Positions 1-8,505 of a DNA stretch of 64,000 nt are shown in pieces. The translations under genes and the position numbers were made by a program. Numbering within the stretch: the first letter of the stretch is position 1; each line of letters opens with the position of its first letter. This DNA is from Arcicella sp034519515 (GTDB lineage: Bacteria; Bacteroidota; Bacteroidia; Cytophagales; Spirosomataceae), in NCBI GenBank assembly GCA_034519515.1, contig JAXHOK010000006.1, positions 352,078 to 416,077 on the forward strand, in the 5' to 3' direction. Under the pieces are notes generated by a model. It was not told the DNA's origin and searched no databases. It saw only the letters and a list, made by a program, of their open reading frames with translations.

Positions 1-342
1 CAAAGTAGAAATTACGTTTGCCAAAGAATGTTTTGCACCCGTTGAAACCACAATATTTTCGGGCTTCCATTCAATATTATTATCACGTTTTAACTTATCG
101 GCAATGGCTTTGCGAAGGTCAGGATAACCCGCAACGGGTGAGTATCCGTGAAAACCGTCATCAATAGCTTTTTTGGCGGCATCGCAGATATGCTTCGGGG
201 TTTTGAAATCTGGTTCGCCCACTGAAAGGCTGATAACTTTGTGTCCCAGAGCGGCAAGTTCACGGGCTTTTTTGGTCATCCCGAGGGTTGCGGACTCTTC
301 CAGTGCATTAATGCGGTCGGCGAGCGATATTGTTAAACTCAT
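1..342 (-). CDS. Class I/II PLP-dependent aminotransferase, N-terminal part
   Basis: Reading leftwards from an ATG at 342-340 gives 114 codons without a stop, running off the window. The translation begins MSLTISLADRINALEESATL and contains SVGEPDFKTPKHI and GYSPVAGYPDLRKAIA, which are typical of the N-terminal arm and substrate region of aspartate/aromatic aminotransferases of fold type I. These cytosolic enzymes move an amino group between an amino acid and a 2-oxo acid through pyridoxal phosphate. The catalytic lysine lies beyond the window, so substrate specificity cannot be judged. The gene is divergent from the NhaD antiporter gene. Family assignment is firm; aspartate aminotransferase is the most likely specific call. 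Confidence 0.85.
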   Translation of the reverse strand, partial: MSLTISLADRINALEESATLGMTKKARELAALGHKVISLSVGEPDFKTPKHICDAAKKAIDDGFHGYSPVAGYPDLRKAIADKLKRDNNIEWKPENIVVSTGAKHSLANVISTL

Positions 343-726
343 TTTTGTACAATTTTGTAATAGTGAAAAATGCTTGGGGCGGTTTGCCTCTAAAAATTGT
401 ACAAATTTAGGGTTGATAGGTGGGATAGAAAAGAAAAAATGGGATTTTGTGGAAATGGCTTATTTATTATTGGTAAATTTGTTTGTAAGGAACGGAAAAA
501 CAATAACTGGATGAATTTTTAAATGTTATTTTTTGTGCCAATCAAGGCGATAAAACCGTGCGACGGTCGCCGCAGTTTAGCATTGCTAAATGAGGATTTA
601 ATCTGGGCGGCATTCCGCAACGCAGAGTGGTGCAAAAAAGGGCATTTAAAAAACGTCTATTTATTGTTTTTCAGTTCCTAAAGCATTGATTTTATCTTTA
701 CATTTTCATTACAAAACTATTTTACA
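343..726. other. Divergent intergenic region, no gene seen
   Basis: This 384-bp stretch separates the divergent aminotransferase and nhaD genes. It contains a perfect palindrome TTTAGCATTGCTAAA at 576-590 inside a GC-richer patch (about 541-640) that resembles a degraded dispersed repeat. An open frame crossing 173-514 overlaps the aminotransferase start antisense and is not credible as a gene. No RNA gene was recognised. Confidence 0.5.
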
Positions 727-2019
727 ATGCAAATACTACTAATCTTAATCTTCGTAACTGGCTACGTTGCCATTGCCTTTGAACATTCTATCAAAATCAA
801 TAAAACTGCTACGGCATTGCTCACGGGCGTATTGTGCTGGACGGTCTATATCGTCTCAGAGCATGAACCCACTTTGATTTTGGGTGAATTATCTCATCAT
901 TTAGCCAGTGTTTCGGAAATACTTTTCTTCCTTTTGGGGGCAATGACGATTGTTGAATTGATTGATGCTCATCAAGGTTTTAAATTGGTTACTGACCGAA
1001 TTACCAGTAGAAATCGGGTAAAATTACTATGGCTTATCTCGCTGATAACCTTCTTTTTATCGGCTATTTTGGATAATCTTACCACGGCAATTGTGATGGT
1101 TTCGGTGTTACGAAAATTAATTAAAAATTCCGAAGACCGTAAGTTTTTTGCGGGAGTTGTTATCATTGCGGCTAATGCGGGCGGGGCATGGTCTCCATTG
1201 GGGGATGTTACTACTACGATGCTCTGGATTGGCGGACAAATTACGCCCGTCAATATTATTAAAACCTTGTTGATTCCAAGTTTAATTTCATTATTAATTC
1301 CCCTTATCTATCTGACTTTCAAGATGAAAGGTTCTGTTAAACGGAATGAAGTTGATGAAGACTCTCAAGAAGAAACTACTGAGTTGGTTATCAAAACCCA
1401 AAATTCAATTATTATGCTCTTGACGGGAATAGGTACACTGTTGTTTGTTCCGATTTTTAAAACCGTTACGCATTTGCCGCCTTACATGGGTATATTATTG
1501 GGCTTAGGAATTGTTTGGGTAGTTTCAGAAATATTACATTCTGGCAAGGACGAAGAAGAACGCCACCCTTTCACGGTAGCTCATGCTTTGAGCAAAATTG
1601 ATACGTCAAGTATTCTTTTTTTCTTAGGGATTTTAATTGCTATTGGGGCATTAGAATCAACGCATCTGCTCTCGGGATTGGCTCAATGGATGGATAAAGC
1701 TATTGGAAATCAGGATGTTATCGTGGTGGCGATTGGTTTGGCATCTGCAGTTATTGATAATGTTCCATTGGTGGCGGCTTCGATGGGAATGTATGACTTG
1801 GTATCTTTTCCTGCTGATACCAAACTTTGGGAATTTATGGCATATTGTGCAGGAACGGGCGGGAGTATTTTAATTATTGGTTCAGCGGCAGGAGTGGCGG
1901 TGATGGGCATGGAAAAAATTGATTTTATGTGGTATGTCCGTAAAATTTCTTTCACCGCACTCATTGGTTATTTTGCGGGTGTGGTGACTTATTTAGTGAT
2001 TTATGCTTTGTCGCATTGA
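727..2019 (+). CDS. nhaD: NhaD-type Na+/H+ antiporter
   Basis: The 430-residue polytopic membrane protein exchanges cytoplasmic Na+ (and Li+) for external protons. It belongs to the ion-transporter superfamily and has the NhaD hallmarks: SAILDNLTTAIV near residues 112-123, GGAWSPLGDVTTTMLW at about 152-167, and a second AVIDNVPLVAAS motif near 340, the two D-N motifs being related half-repeats. About ten to twelve hydrophobic segments span the length, with a charged cytoplasmic loop near 200-220. Length fits the family. It is a single-gene unit followed by a strong hairpin terminator. Specificity for sodium is inferred from family membership. Confidence 0.9.
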   Translation: MQILLILIFVTGYVAIAFEHSIKINKTATALLTGVLCWTVYIVSEHEPTLILGELSHHLASVSEILFFLLGAMTIVELIDAHQGFKLVTDRITSRNRVKLLWLISLITFFLSAILDNLTTAIVMVSVLRKLIKNSEDRKFFAGVVIIAANAGGAWSPLGDVTTTMLWIGGQITPVNIIKTLLIPSLISLLIPLIYLTFKMKGSVKRNEVDEDSQEETTELVIKTQNSIIMLLTGIGTLLFVPIFKTVTHLPPYMGILLGLGIVWVVSEILHSGKDEEERHPFTVAHALSKIDTSSILFFLGILIAIGALESTHLLSGLAQWMDKAIGNQDVIVVAIGLASAVIDNVPLVAASMGMYDLVSFPADTKLWEFMAYCAGTGGSILIIGSAAGVAVMGMEKIDFMWYVRKISFTALIGYFAGVVTYLVIYALSH

Positions 2020-2051
2020 GAAATGATTAATGCGTAACCAGATAAATTCAC

Positions 2052-2100
2052 AAAAAAATTGAATAACATATTGAAAATCAATATGTTATTCAATTTTTTT
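2052..2100. terminator. Bidirectional intrinsic terminator after nhaD
   Basis: A 17-bp perfect stem (2058-2074 pairing with 2078-2094) with a 3-nt loop is preceded by an A-run and followed by a T-run. It lies 38 bp after the nhaD stop and 51 bp beyond the stop of the convergent gene, so it can serve both. Confidence 0.8.
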
Positions 2101-2151
2101 GTGTCAAATTCATTACGCATTACTCACTAGTAATTATACATTAATAGAGAG

Positions 2152-2790
2152 CTATAACAAATCATCCGATTTTACACTAAACCTAAACTGTTTTTCTCCC
2201 GTTGAAGACCGTAATTTTACCATATAATTTCCGCCATTCAAAGCGTAAGCGGGTTTCAAAATTACATCGTTATTGTCAGAAATTTCAAATTCGCAAGGCA
2301 CACCCAAACCTGATTCTGTACTCATCAGAGCTGTAAGATTTTTACTATCTTCCACCATTACTCTAATCACGCTCATTTCGCCCGCTTTTGCTACTGATAT
2401 TGGGCTTTCTGGTTTTATCGACAAAGCTGAATAAGTGTATGATTTTCCATCTGTTTCATACTCCATGATTCTGTAGTACTCTGTTCCTCTCAAAGTTTTA
2501 GAATCGGTAAAAGTAAATTGAAACCTTTGTTCGGAATCACCTTGTGGTTGGACATCAATTTCTCTAATATCGAAATATGTTTCGTTGTCTTTGCTTCGCT
2601 GGATAATGAAGCGACTGGTCTGGTGTCCTTCCGAACTTAGCCATTTCAGAATGGTTTTGTTGCTGGGGTTCAAAGAAACTTCAAATGAAATCTCTTTATT
2701 CGTGCGGATTTTAGTATTTTGGGCAAAACAAAGATTACTAAAATTTAACAAAGCCACCGCCGCCACAGTGAGGATTAAGGTTTTTTTCAT
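2152..2790 (-). CDS. Secreted protein with sorting-domain-like C-terminus
   Basis: The likely start is the ATG at 2790 (MKKTLILTVAAVALL), which gives a clean signal peptide ending near CFAQ; an upstream in-frame TTG at 2802 is less likely. The mature protein of about 190 residues has a fibronectin-III/Ig-like region (LKWLSSEGHQTSRFIIQRSK) and a C-terminal beta-rich region resembling T9SS-type sorting domains (GGNYMVKLRSSTGEKQFRFSV). It is clearly a paralogue of the gene at 14024-14815, sharing the order 'hQTSRFIIQRSKD', a GMGVPC/GLGVPC motif and the same C-terminal end. Function is unknown; it is probably exported to the periplasm or cell surface. Confidence 0.75.
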   Translation of the reverse strand: MKKTLILTVAAVALLNFSNLCFAQNTKIRTNKEISFEVSLNPSNKTILKWLSSEGHQTSRFIIQRSKDNETYFDIREIDVQPQGDSEQRFQFTFTDSKTLRGTEYYRIMEYETDGKSYTYSALSIKPESPISVAKAGEMSVIRVMVEDSKNLTALMSTESGLGVPCEFEISDNNDVILKPAYALNGGNYMVKLRSSTGEKQFRFSVKSDDLL

Positions 2791-3031
2791 GATTTGTCTC
2801 AATAATAAGGATATGATTGGAAAGTAATTAATTCAATTAAAATAGTAAATTGGCGGACATAACTATTTAAAATTGAAACTAAATGTATGATTTTTTTATG
2901 AAAAGATTACATAAAATTTATTTTACGGCAAAGTAAGTGTTTTATGCTTCAAATTTACGGTAAATCATGGGCTTTATGGAATCTATTTTCTAAACGTGGA
3001 AAAACTGACTGATGTAAGGTTTTTATTTACA

Positions 3032-4228
3032 CTACTTTTCAATAGTTTTTACATATTTTCCTAAAATAATGCCTATCACCATAACGCCCATCGACATATA
3101 CCCGACCCAATCATAATGTAATAACTGCCCATTCGTCGCTTTTTGAACGATTAAACCGCCCACAAATGATGCTGCACCCGAGCCTAATTGAATCATTGAA
3201 GAATTTATACTCGTGAATCCCCCTCGCTGTTCGTTATTCACCACGCCCGAAACGATGGCTTGCATCGTGATGGTTCGTCCGTTGGCGAAAAGGAAAAACA
3301 TGGAAGTTGTCAATAAAATGAGTGTTAAACTCGCTCCGTGATGAAGGTTTGTCATCAAGAAAACGGGGATTAAAAACAAGATTCCACAGAGGGCAAAAAT
3401 GCGATATTTACCCTTTTGGTCGGCAATTTTTCCGACAACTCTGGCACTAATAATAGTGATTGCCCCACCGATTAAATAGATGAGTGAAATGTTATCTTTG
3501 GACATTCCAACGTTGATTGTCAGATACGGACTCAATGAAGGAATCGTGCAGAAATGAGCAAACATAATAATAACCGATAACGCCAAAGCCCTCAGTTGAT
3601 TATTGTCTTTGGCAATATTTGTCAGTACGGCAAAGGGGCTTGGCTTGGTTTCAGACAAGTGAATATGCCCCCGTAAACTCGGTAAGTATCTGTAAATCAG
3701 GAGTAAATTAATAAAACCAACGCCCACCACAAAAGCAAAAGGCACGTGCCAGCTGATTTTGGTGGCGAGATACATCCCCAAAGGAACACCCAAGACAGAA
3801 GCTAATGAAAATGCCGCCATGATGACTGCCATACCTTCGGCACGATGTTCGTAACTGACCGTATCGCCCACAATGGCAATGACCTGCGACCCCAACACTC
3901 CGCCAAAAACGCCTGCAAATATACGTGCCGCCATGAGCATTGTGTATGTAGGTGCGATGGCACAGGCAAACGTACCCACCAAAAGCCCGATGTAGGCAAT
4001 GGTCAATACATTTTTACGGTCAAATTTATCCACGAAAAAGGCTGCAATAAATCCCGAAATACCTGCACTAATTGAATAGGCAGAAACCAAAAAGCTGTAT
4101 TCACGGGCAGAAATATTGAAGGATTCCATCAAAATGGGCCCCATCGGCATCATAATCATAAAATCCATGATGTTGGTAAACTGCACACAAGCGAGCAGGT
4201 AGAGAATTATTTTTTGGTCTTTTGTCAT
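3032..4228 (-). CDS. Major facilitator superfamily transporter (DHA1-like)
   Basis: A roughly 398-residue polytopic membrane protein with twelve predicted hydrophobic segments. MFS signatures include the loop FFVDKFDRKNVL between helices 2 and 3 and a second half with GKIADQKGKYR. The overall look is that of DHA1 drug/arabinose-efflux exporters (AraJ/YdhP-like). I prefer the ATG at 4228 (MTKDQKIILYLLAC) over the in-frame start at 4273, because the extra 15 residues are encoded by a short-repeat cluster rich in ACGG units (4231-4420). The gene lies 201 bp downstream of the TlpA-like gene on the same strand. The substrate cannot be deduced. Confidence 0.85.
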   Translation of the reverse strand: MTKDQKIILYLLACVQFTNIMDFMIMMPMGPILMESFNISAREYSFLVSAYSISAGISGFIAAFFVDKFDRKNVLTIAYIGLLVGTFACAIAPTYTMLMAARIFAGVFGGVLGSQVIAIVGDTVSYEHRAEGMAVIMAAFSLASVLGVPLGMYLATKISWHVPFAFVVGVGFINLLLIYRYLPSLRGHIHLSETKPSPFAVLTNIAKDNNQLRALALSVIIMFAHFCTIPSLSPYLTINVGMSKDNISLIYLIGGAITIISARVVGKIADQKGKYRIFALCGILFLIPVFLMTNLHHGASLTLILLTTSMFFLFANGRTITMQAIVSGVVNNEQRGGFTSINSSMIQLGSGAASFVGGLIVQKATNGQLLHYDWVGYMSMGVMVIGIILGKYVKTIEK

Positions 4229-4230
4229 AC

Positions 4231-4420
4231 TTTTCGGTACACGGGGAACGGTAAAGGGGTTGAACGGGTACACGGTACACGGAAGGGTAAATGGTTAGCC
4301 GTTTTCTGAGATAGATATTAGTCATTTTGCAAATATTTATGGTCTGAACCGTTCACCCTTTGCCGTGTACCGTTTCCCATTTCTCCGTTTGCCGTGTACC
4401 GTTCCCCCGTTTTATCGTTT
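4231..4420. repeat. Inverted cluster of short ACGG-type repeats
   Basis: The region between the TlpA-like gene and the MFS gene is built of iterated short words. The right part has two copies of TTTGCCGTGTACCGTT and the left part carries the reverse complement words (GGTACACGG, GAACGGTAAAGGG), so the two parts form an imperfect inverted repeat around about 4320. Similar words (GTGAACGG) appear at 17755-17772. It overlaps the putative upstream start of the MFS gene. Confidence 0.55.
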
Positions 4421-4429
4421 CCCGAAAAT

Positions 4430-5641
4430 TTACTCTTTCAATAATTTTTCAATCAAACTTTCAAATTCATTTACCCAATCGGTATAATATTTTCCTGTGC
4501 CTGGTCCTGAAAAACCTGCGTGGGTTAGGCGAATGCTACCTTTTTTGTCTAAAATTAGAGTAGTCGGAAAACCAATAACTTTGTTTAACATGGGCAAACT
4601 TTCCGAAGCACTTTCTGAATTATTCAAACCTGCTTTTAAGAGGGGATATTCAACGCCAAAACGTTTACGAAGTAGAGCCATTTTCTCTTTAAAAAAAGCA
4701 TCATCACCCGTTTTTTCATACGCTAAGCCAATGATTTCCAAGCCTTTATTTTTATTTTTTTTGTAAAAGGGAGCTAAATAATTACTTTCATCCATACAGT
4801 TTGGACACCACGAACCCAGTATCTGAATCACCGTTACTTTACCTTTAAATTTTGCATCCGAAAGGGAAATTTGTTCACCATTTTCGTTTGGAAATGTAAA
4901 AGATAGTTTATCAAAACCTTCTTTTAAATATGTCATTTTGGCTAAATCTGGTAACTCAGCTTTGACATTTCTGGTGGCTTCAAAATTGCTAAAACCTTTG
5001 AGAGAGCCATAGAATTTCCCCATCATTTGATCACCCTCTACTTTGGTCCGTAACATAAAAGTGTGTGAGCCATCAAAGGTAGAAATGAAAAGACTGTCAC
5101 CCACCATATTGCCATCCATAAAACGATAATCGCCCGTTGTGGTGAGGAATGTACCCGTTACGATATTACCTTTTTGTTGAAAAATACCTACGGCATCGCT
5201 CACTTTTCCCGAAGTCGGATTGATGAAATTGACTGACCATTTTCCTTGGGGATTGCCCCGAATCGCCATTTTATTGGTTCTGAAACGTGTTCCGTAACCC
5301 AAAGTAGCCTTGAATGGACTTTGAGAATAAGACTTTCTACCTTTGTTTTTACTAAAAATTCCTACCAAAGTATTTGCCGACATTTTGGCGACTATTTGAG
5401 CATCAAAGAGCGAAATTGGAATCGTCAATGAATCGCCCGTCAGGATTGCATCATCAGTTTGGAATCTTTCAGAAGCGTTCAGCACAAAGACTTTATAGGT
5501 ATTTTTTGCTTGTTTTTGTAATTCTAAGCCAAAAGGTAATTCGCCGCCGTCGGTCATTACGGTTGCTCGCCAGCGAGTGGTTTGGGCGTTTATGAATTGA
5601 TTTAGAAAGATAAAAAGAGATAAGAAAACGACTTTTTTCAT
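4430..5641 (-). CDS. TlpA-family thioredoxin-fold protein, exported
   Basis: The ATG at 5641 (MKKVVFLSLFIFLNQFINAQ) gives a good signal peptide; an earlier in-frame start at 5731 only adds unrelated residues. The 403-residue product has a long N-terminal beta-rich domain (about residues 25-240) and a C-terminal AhpC/TSA-thioredoxin domain (about 255-403) with the redox motif WCPNC near residues 278-282 and a cis-proline region (IGFPTTLILD). Such proteins act in the periplasm as thiol reductases or disulfide carriers. The neighbours do not define a partner. Family assignment is firm; exact role is open. Confidence 0.85.
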   Translation of the reverse strand: MKKVVFLSLFIFLNQFINAQTTRWRATVMTDGGELPFGLELQKQAKNTYKVFVLNASERFQTDDAILTGDSLTIPISLFDAQIVAKMSANTLVGIFSKNKGRKSYSQSPFKATLGYGTRFRTNKMAIRGNPQGKWSVNFINPTSGKVSDAVGIFQQKGNIVTGTFLTTTGDYRFMDGNMVGDSLFISTFDGSHTFMLRTKVEGDQMMGKFYGSLKGFSNFEATRNVKAELPDLAKMTYLKEGFDKLSFTFPNENGEQISLSDAKFKGKVTVIQILGSWCPNCMDESNYLAPFYKKNKNKGLEIIGLAYEKTGDDAFFKEKMALLRKRFGVEYPLLKAGLNNSESASESLPMLNKVIGFPTTLILDKKGSIRLTHAGFSGPGTGKYYTDWVNEFESLIEKLLKE

Positions 5642-5821
5642 GTTAATTTTATGTATGTTGATGAAAGGATAACAGGGAGGTTTGGGAAATAGTTTGTTTG
5701 CGGAAAGATGAATGGTGTTTTTATGAATCAAGTGCCATATTTTCCAAGAAATTGACTTGCCGACTAAGGTAGATGGCGTATATTTTTCATAGAATCCGAA
5801 TCAATTAAACATTTTTATCGT

Positions 5822-5829
5822 TAGTTTTG
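5822..5829 (+). promoter_or_regulatory. Candidate -7 box for the cysE operon
   Basis: TAGTTTTG fits the Bacteroidota -7 consensus TAnnTTTG and lies 23 bp before the cysE start codon. No convincing -33 TTTG was found at the usual spacing, so this is a weak call. Confidence 0.35.
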
Positions 5830-5852
5830 GAACAAAGAACCCCCTAAACACG

Positions 5853-6653
5853 ATGTTGCCAAAACCATTCTTAGAACAGCTTTGCGAGAAACACTCCAAG
5901 CCTAATACTTTTCCAGCAACTACGGTGGTGAAAGAACTTTTCACGGATATTATGTTGGCAATGTTCCCCGAACAAACCCAACGACATTTTGGCTGTGTGG
6001 ATGAATTGCAGGAGGCTTTTGACCAAATAGAATTACGACTAACTCGGATGTTGAGGTCGATGCAACAGCATTTGCAAGGCAGTCCACGCCAAATTGCGAG
6101 TGATTATATACAACAATTGCCCGAAATTTATAGAGTCTTACTCACTGATGTTCAAGCAATAATGACGGGTGACCCAGCGGCTCAAAGTGAATATGAAGTC
6201 ATCAGGGCGTACCCAGGATTTTATGCTATCATTTTTTATCGACTGGCAAATGCTTTATCGAAATTGGACGTTCCGATTGTGCCAAGAATTTTAACGGAAT
6301 ACGCTCATTCCAAAACGGGAATTGATATTCATCCCGCCGCCGAAATTGATGAATATTTTATGATTGACCACGGCACGGGCGTAGTGATTGGAGAAACAAC
6401 GTTTATTGGCAAATACGTAAAAATCTATCAAGGCGTAACGCTGGGGGCTTTATCAGTCAGTAAATCAATGGCTTCGATGAAACGCCACCCGACCATTGAA
6501 GACAACGTGGTGATATATTCGGGAGCAACCATTTTGGGCGGTGAGACCGTTGTGGGAGCAAATTCTGTGATTGGGGGTAACGTTTGGCTCACCCGCAGCG
6601 TCCCCGAAGGCACAAAGATTTACCACCAAGAGCAGGTGAAAATTTTACAGTAA
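5853..6653 (+). CDS. cysE: Serine O-acetyltransferase
   Basis: The 266-residue cytosolic enzyme makes O-acetylserine from serine and acetyl-CoA, the first step of cysteine synthesis. It has an alpha-helical N-terminal half and a left-handed beta-helix with hexapeptide repeats from about residue 155. The SAT signature DHGTGVVIGE is near residue 171, and GGETVVGANSVIGGNVW follows in the repeat region. The length and the long helical N-terminus resemble the SAT/EpsC group found in Bacteroidota. It heads an apparent operon: the next gene starts 3 bp after its stop, and cysM follows 0.7 kb later, agreeing with the role. Confidence 0.92.
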   Translation: MLPKPFLEQLCEKHSKPNTFPATTVVKELFTDIMLAMFPEQTQRHFGCVDELQEAFDQIELRLTRMLRSMQQHLQGSPRQIASDYIQQLPEIYRVLLTDVQAIMTGDPAAQSEYEVIRAYPGFYAIIFYRLANALSKLDVPIVPRILTEYAHSKTGIDIHPAAEIDEYFMIDHGTGVVIGETTFIGKYVKIYQGVTLGALSVSKSMASMKRHPTIEDNVVIYSGATILGGETVVGANSVIGGNVWLTRSVPEGTKIYHQEQVKILQ

Positions 6654-6656
6654 ATT

Positions 6657-7097
6657 ATGATCAATTTTGATACAAACGGTAATGTTAAACCATACGAAAT
6701 AATTGAGGTATCTTTGAATGTTTTTCAAAAGGAATTTACTTTCAATAATCACCGAGAAAACATTTTTGAAGAATATCTATCTTTTTGTGATGCTTTGAAA
6801 GCAATGGATATGGAGAATTTTTATCAATTTATTGACGGAAGTTTCATAACTAAAAAAGCATTTCCGAAAGATATAGATGTAGTAACTTTTGTGGATGCTG
6901 ATTTTTTCAATAAAAATGCTGTTAAACTGTTAAATTTGAGAGAAAAATTTAATAAAATTGACTGCTTCTTTGTTCCAAATTATCAGCCAAAAGAACGCAA
7001 TTATTTTGTAACACAATTCGGACTTTTTGAATGGGAACAGTTGTTTAATACAGACCGTGAATATAATCCAAAGGGTATTCTAAAAATCATATTTTAA
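6657..7097 (+). CDS. DUF6932-like, nucleotidyltransferase-fold protein
   Basis: A 146-residue protein matching what I recall of the DUF6932 family. It has a minimal-nucleotidyltransferase-like core: GS at residues 61-62, then PKDIDVV with two aspartates (72 and 74) on a strand, the arrangement used for metal binding in MNT/Pol-beta-like enzymes. A third acidic residue in the expected position is less clear (D952-type position around KIDCFFV). It sits 3 bp after cysE and 2 bp before a 71-residue partner, and is therefore co-transcribed within a cysteine operon. The pairing resembles MNT-type toxin-antitoxin modules, but toxicity is only inference. Confidence 0.7.
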   Translation: MINFDTNGNVKPYEIIEVSLNVFQKEFTFNNHRENIFEEYLSFCDALKAMDMENFYQFIDGSFITKKAFPKDIDVVTFVDADFFNKNAVKLLNLREKFNKIDCFFVPNYQPKERNYFVTQFGLFEWEQLFNTDREYNPKGILKIIF

Positions 7098-7099
7098 AC

Positions 7100-7315
7100 A
7101 TGGAAATAGTAGAAAATAACCGAAATAAGATTCTTCGATTATTAGATTTAATTGAAAGAATGAATGTGGCTATCAAAACTCACCAAGCTATTGAAGGGGC
7201 TTCTGGCTGGGCAATGGTTAAACAATATCAAATTGTCAAAGACGATTTAACAAAACAATTACAAGAGGTTTTAGCAGAATTTGATGTAAAATTTTCTGGT
7301 ACAATGGCAGCGTAA
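7100..7315 (+). CDS. Small helical partner of the DUF6932-like gene
   Basis: A 71-residue, mostly helical protein (MEIVENNRNKILRLLDLIER) starting 2 bp after the DUF6932-like gene and ending 25 bp before cysM. No family was recognised. The tight spacing suggests that it works with the upstream nucleotidyltransferase-like protein, perhaps as the second half of a two-gene module. It has no signal peptide or membrane segment. Confidence 0.6.
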   Translation: MEIVENNRNKILRLLDLIERMNVAIKTHQAIEGASGWAMVKQYQIVKDDLTKQLQEVLAEFDVKFSGTMAA

Positions 7316-7340
7316 ATACTACAATTTTCAAACAGAAATA

Positions 7341-8219
7341 ATGACCATATTAGATTTAGTGGGCAACACGCCCATCGTTGAATTAAACAGAATTAATCCA
7401 AATCCGAACGTTAAGATTTATGGAAAATTGGAAGGAAATAATCCAGGTGGTTCCGTCAAAGACCGTGCCGCTTTGAGTATGATTAAGGGGGCGGTGGAAC
7501 GTGGAGAAATCGAACCCGACATGAAGCTAATCGAAGCCACATCGGGAAATACGGGCATTGCCTTGGCGATGATTGCGAGATTGTATAACCTTGAAATTGA
7601 GTTGGTTATGCCTGAAAATTCCACCCGTGAGCGAGTTTTGACGATGGAGGCTTTCGGAGCAAAAGTGATTCTGACACCCTCCGAAGAAGGCATCGAAGGT
7701 TCACGTGATTATGCGGATGCACAAATGAAAAAAGGCGGGTATTTTATGCTCGACCAGTTCGGGAATGCAGATAATTATTTGGCTCATTACCGCACTACGG
7801 GTCCCGAAATTTGGAAAGATACCAACGGAGAAGTTACTCATTTTGTGAGTTCGATGGGAACAACGGGGACGATTATGGGAACTTCGATGTATTTGAAAGA
7901 GCAAAATCCAAAAATTCAAATTGTGGGTTGTCAGCCAACAGAATGCTCGAAAATTCCAGGCATTAGGCGGTGGTCGAAAGAATATTTACCGATGATTTTC
8001 GATGCCGCACGGGTTGATAGAATCATGGATGTTTCGGAAGCCGAATCCCGCATTATGGCGAACCGTTTGGCAAAAGAAGAAGCAGTTTTTGGGGGAATGA
8101 GTAGCGGAGGTTCAGCCACCGCCGCCGTCAGATTAGCCCAAGAATTAGAATCAGGTGTGATTGTGTGTATTATTTGTGATAGAGGAGATAGGTATCTTTC
8201 GAGTGATTTGTTTGGGTGA
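7341..8219 (+). CDS. cysM: Cysteine synthase B (O-acetylserine sulfhydrylase)
   Basis: The 292-residue PLP enzyme of fold type II makes cysteine from O-acetylserine and sulfide. The Schiff-base lysine is K40 in GGSVKDR, the substrate loop is TSGNTG at about residues 67-72, and the PLP-phosphate loop GTTGTIMG lies near residue 175. The short length and the CysM-like sequence GIRRWSKEYLP point to CysM rather than CysK. It is the last gene of the cysE operon and makes the functional sense of that operon clear. Confidence 0.92.
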   Translation: MTILDLVGNTPIVELNRINPNPNVKIYGKLEGNNPGGSVKDRAALSMIKGAVERGEIEPDMKLIEATSGNTGIALAMIARLYNLEIELVMPENSTRERVLTMEAFGAKVILTPSEEGIEGSRDYADAQMKKGGYFMLDQFGNADNYLAHYRTTGPEIWKDTNGEVTHFVSSMGTTGTIMGTSMYLKEQNPKIQIVGCQPTECSKIPGIRRWSKEYLPMIFDAARVDRIMDVSEAESRIMANRLAKEEAVFGGMSSGGSATAAVRLAQELESGVIVCIICDRGDRYLSSDLFG

Positions 8220-8271
8220 GATTAATGAGACTTAGTTGATTTCAGTTACATTTATATAAAAATAAAAGATT

Positions 8272-8505
8272 ATGGCTGCAAATTTGATAAATAATCCCTT
8301 GAAACCGAGCCAATTGTATATGTTACAGTTGATGTCGAAGATTGAAGATGAAGATTTGATGGAAATTAAAAAAATGGTTAGAACATATCTTGCTCAAAAA
8401 TTAACTCGTCAAGCTGATACTGTATGGGAGAAAAATGGATGGACTCATGAGCAAGAATCTGAAATACTAAATACCCATCTAAGAGCTCCTTATCAAAAGT
8501 ATTAG
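8272..8505 (+). CDS. Antitoxin-like protein of a PIN toxin-antitoxin pair
   Basis: A 77-residue protein (MAANLINNPLKPSQLYMLQL) whose stop codon overlaps the GTG start of the PIN-domain gene by one base (TAGTG). This coupling, the size, and a partner of the VapC type make an antitoxin role likely. The family is one seen beside PIN genes in Bacteroidota; I did not recognise a standard DNA-binding fold. Since the toxin gene is broken, the antitoxin may be a relic. Confidence 0.65.
   Translation: MAANLINNPLKPSQLYMLQLMSKIEDEDLMEIKKMVRTYLAQKLTRQADTVWEKNGWTHEQESEILNTHLRAPYQKY

Noticed and set aside
173..514. Open frame of 113 codons on the plus strand
   Set aside because: It is antisense to the aminotransferase start and continues into intergenic DNA; the aminotransferase frame is clearly the coding one.
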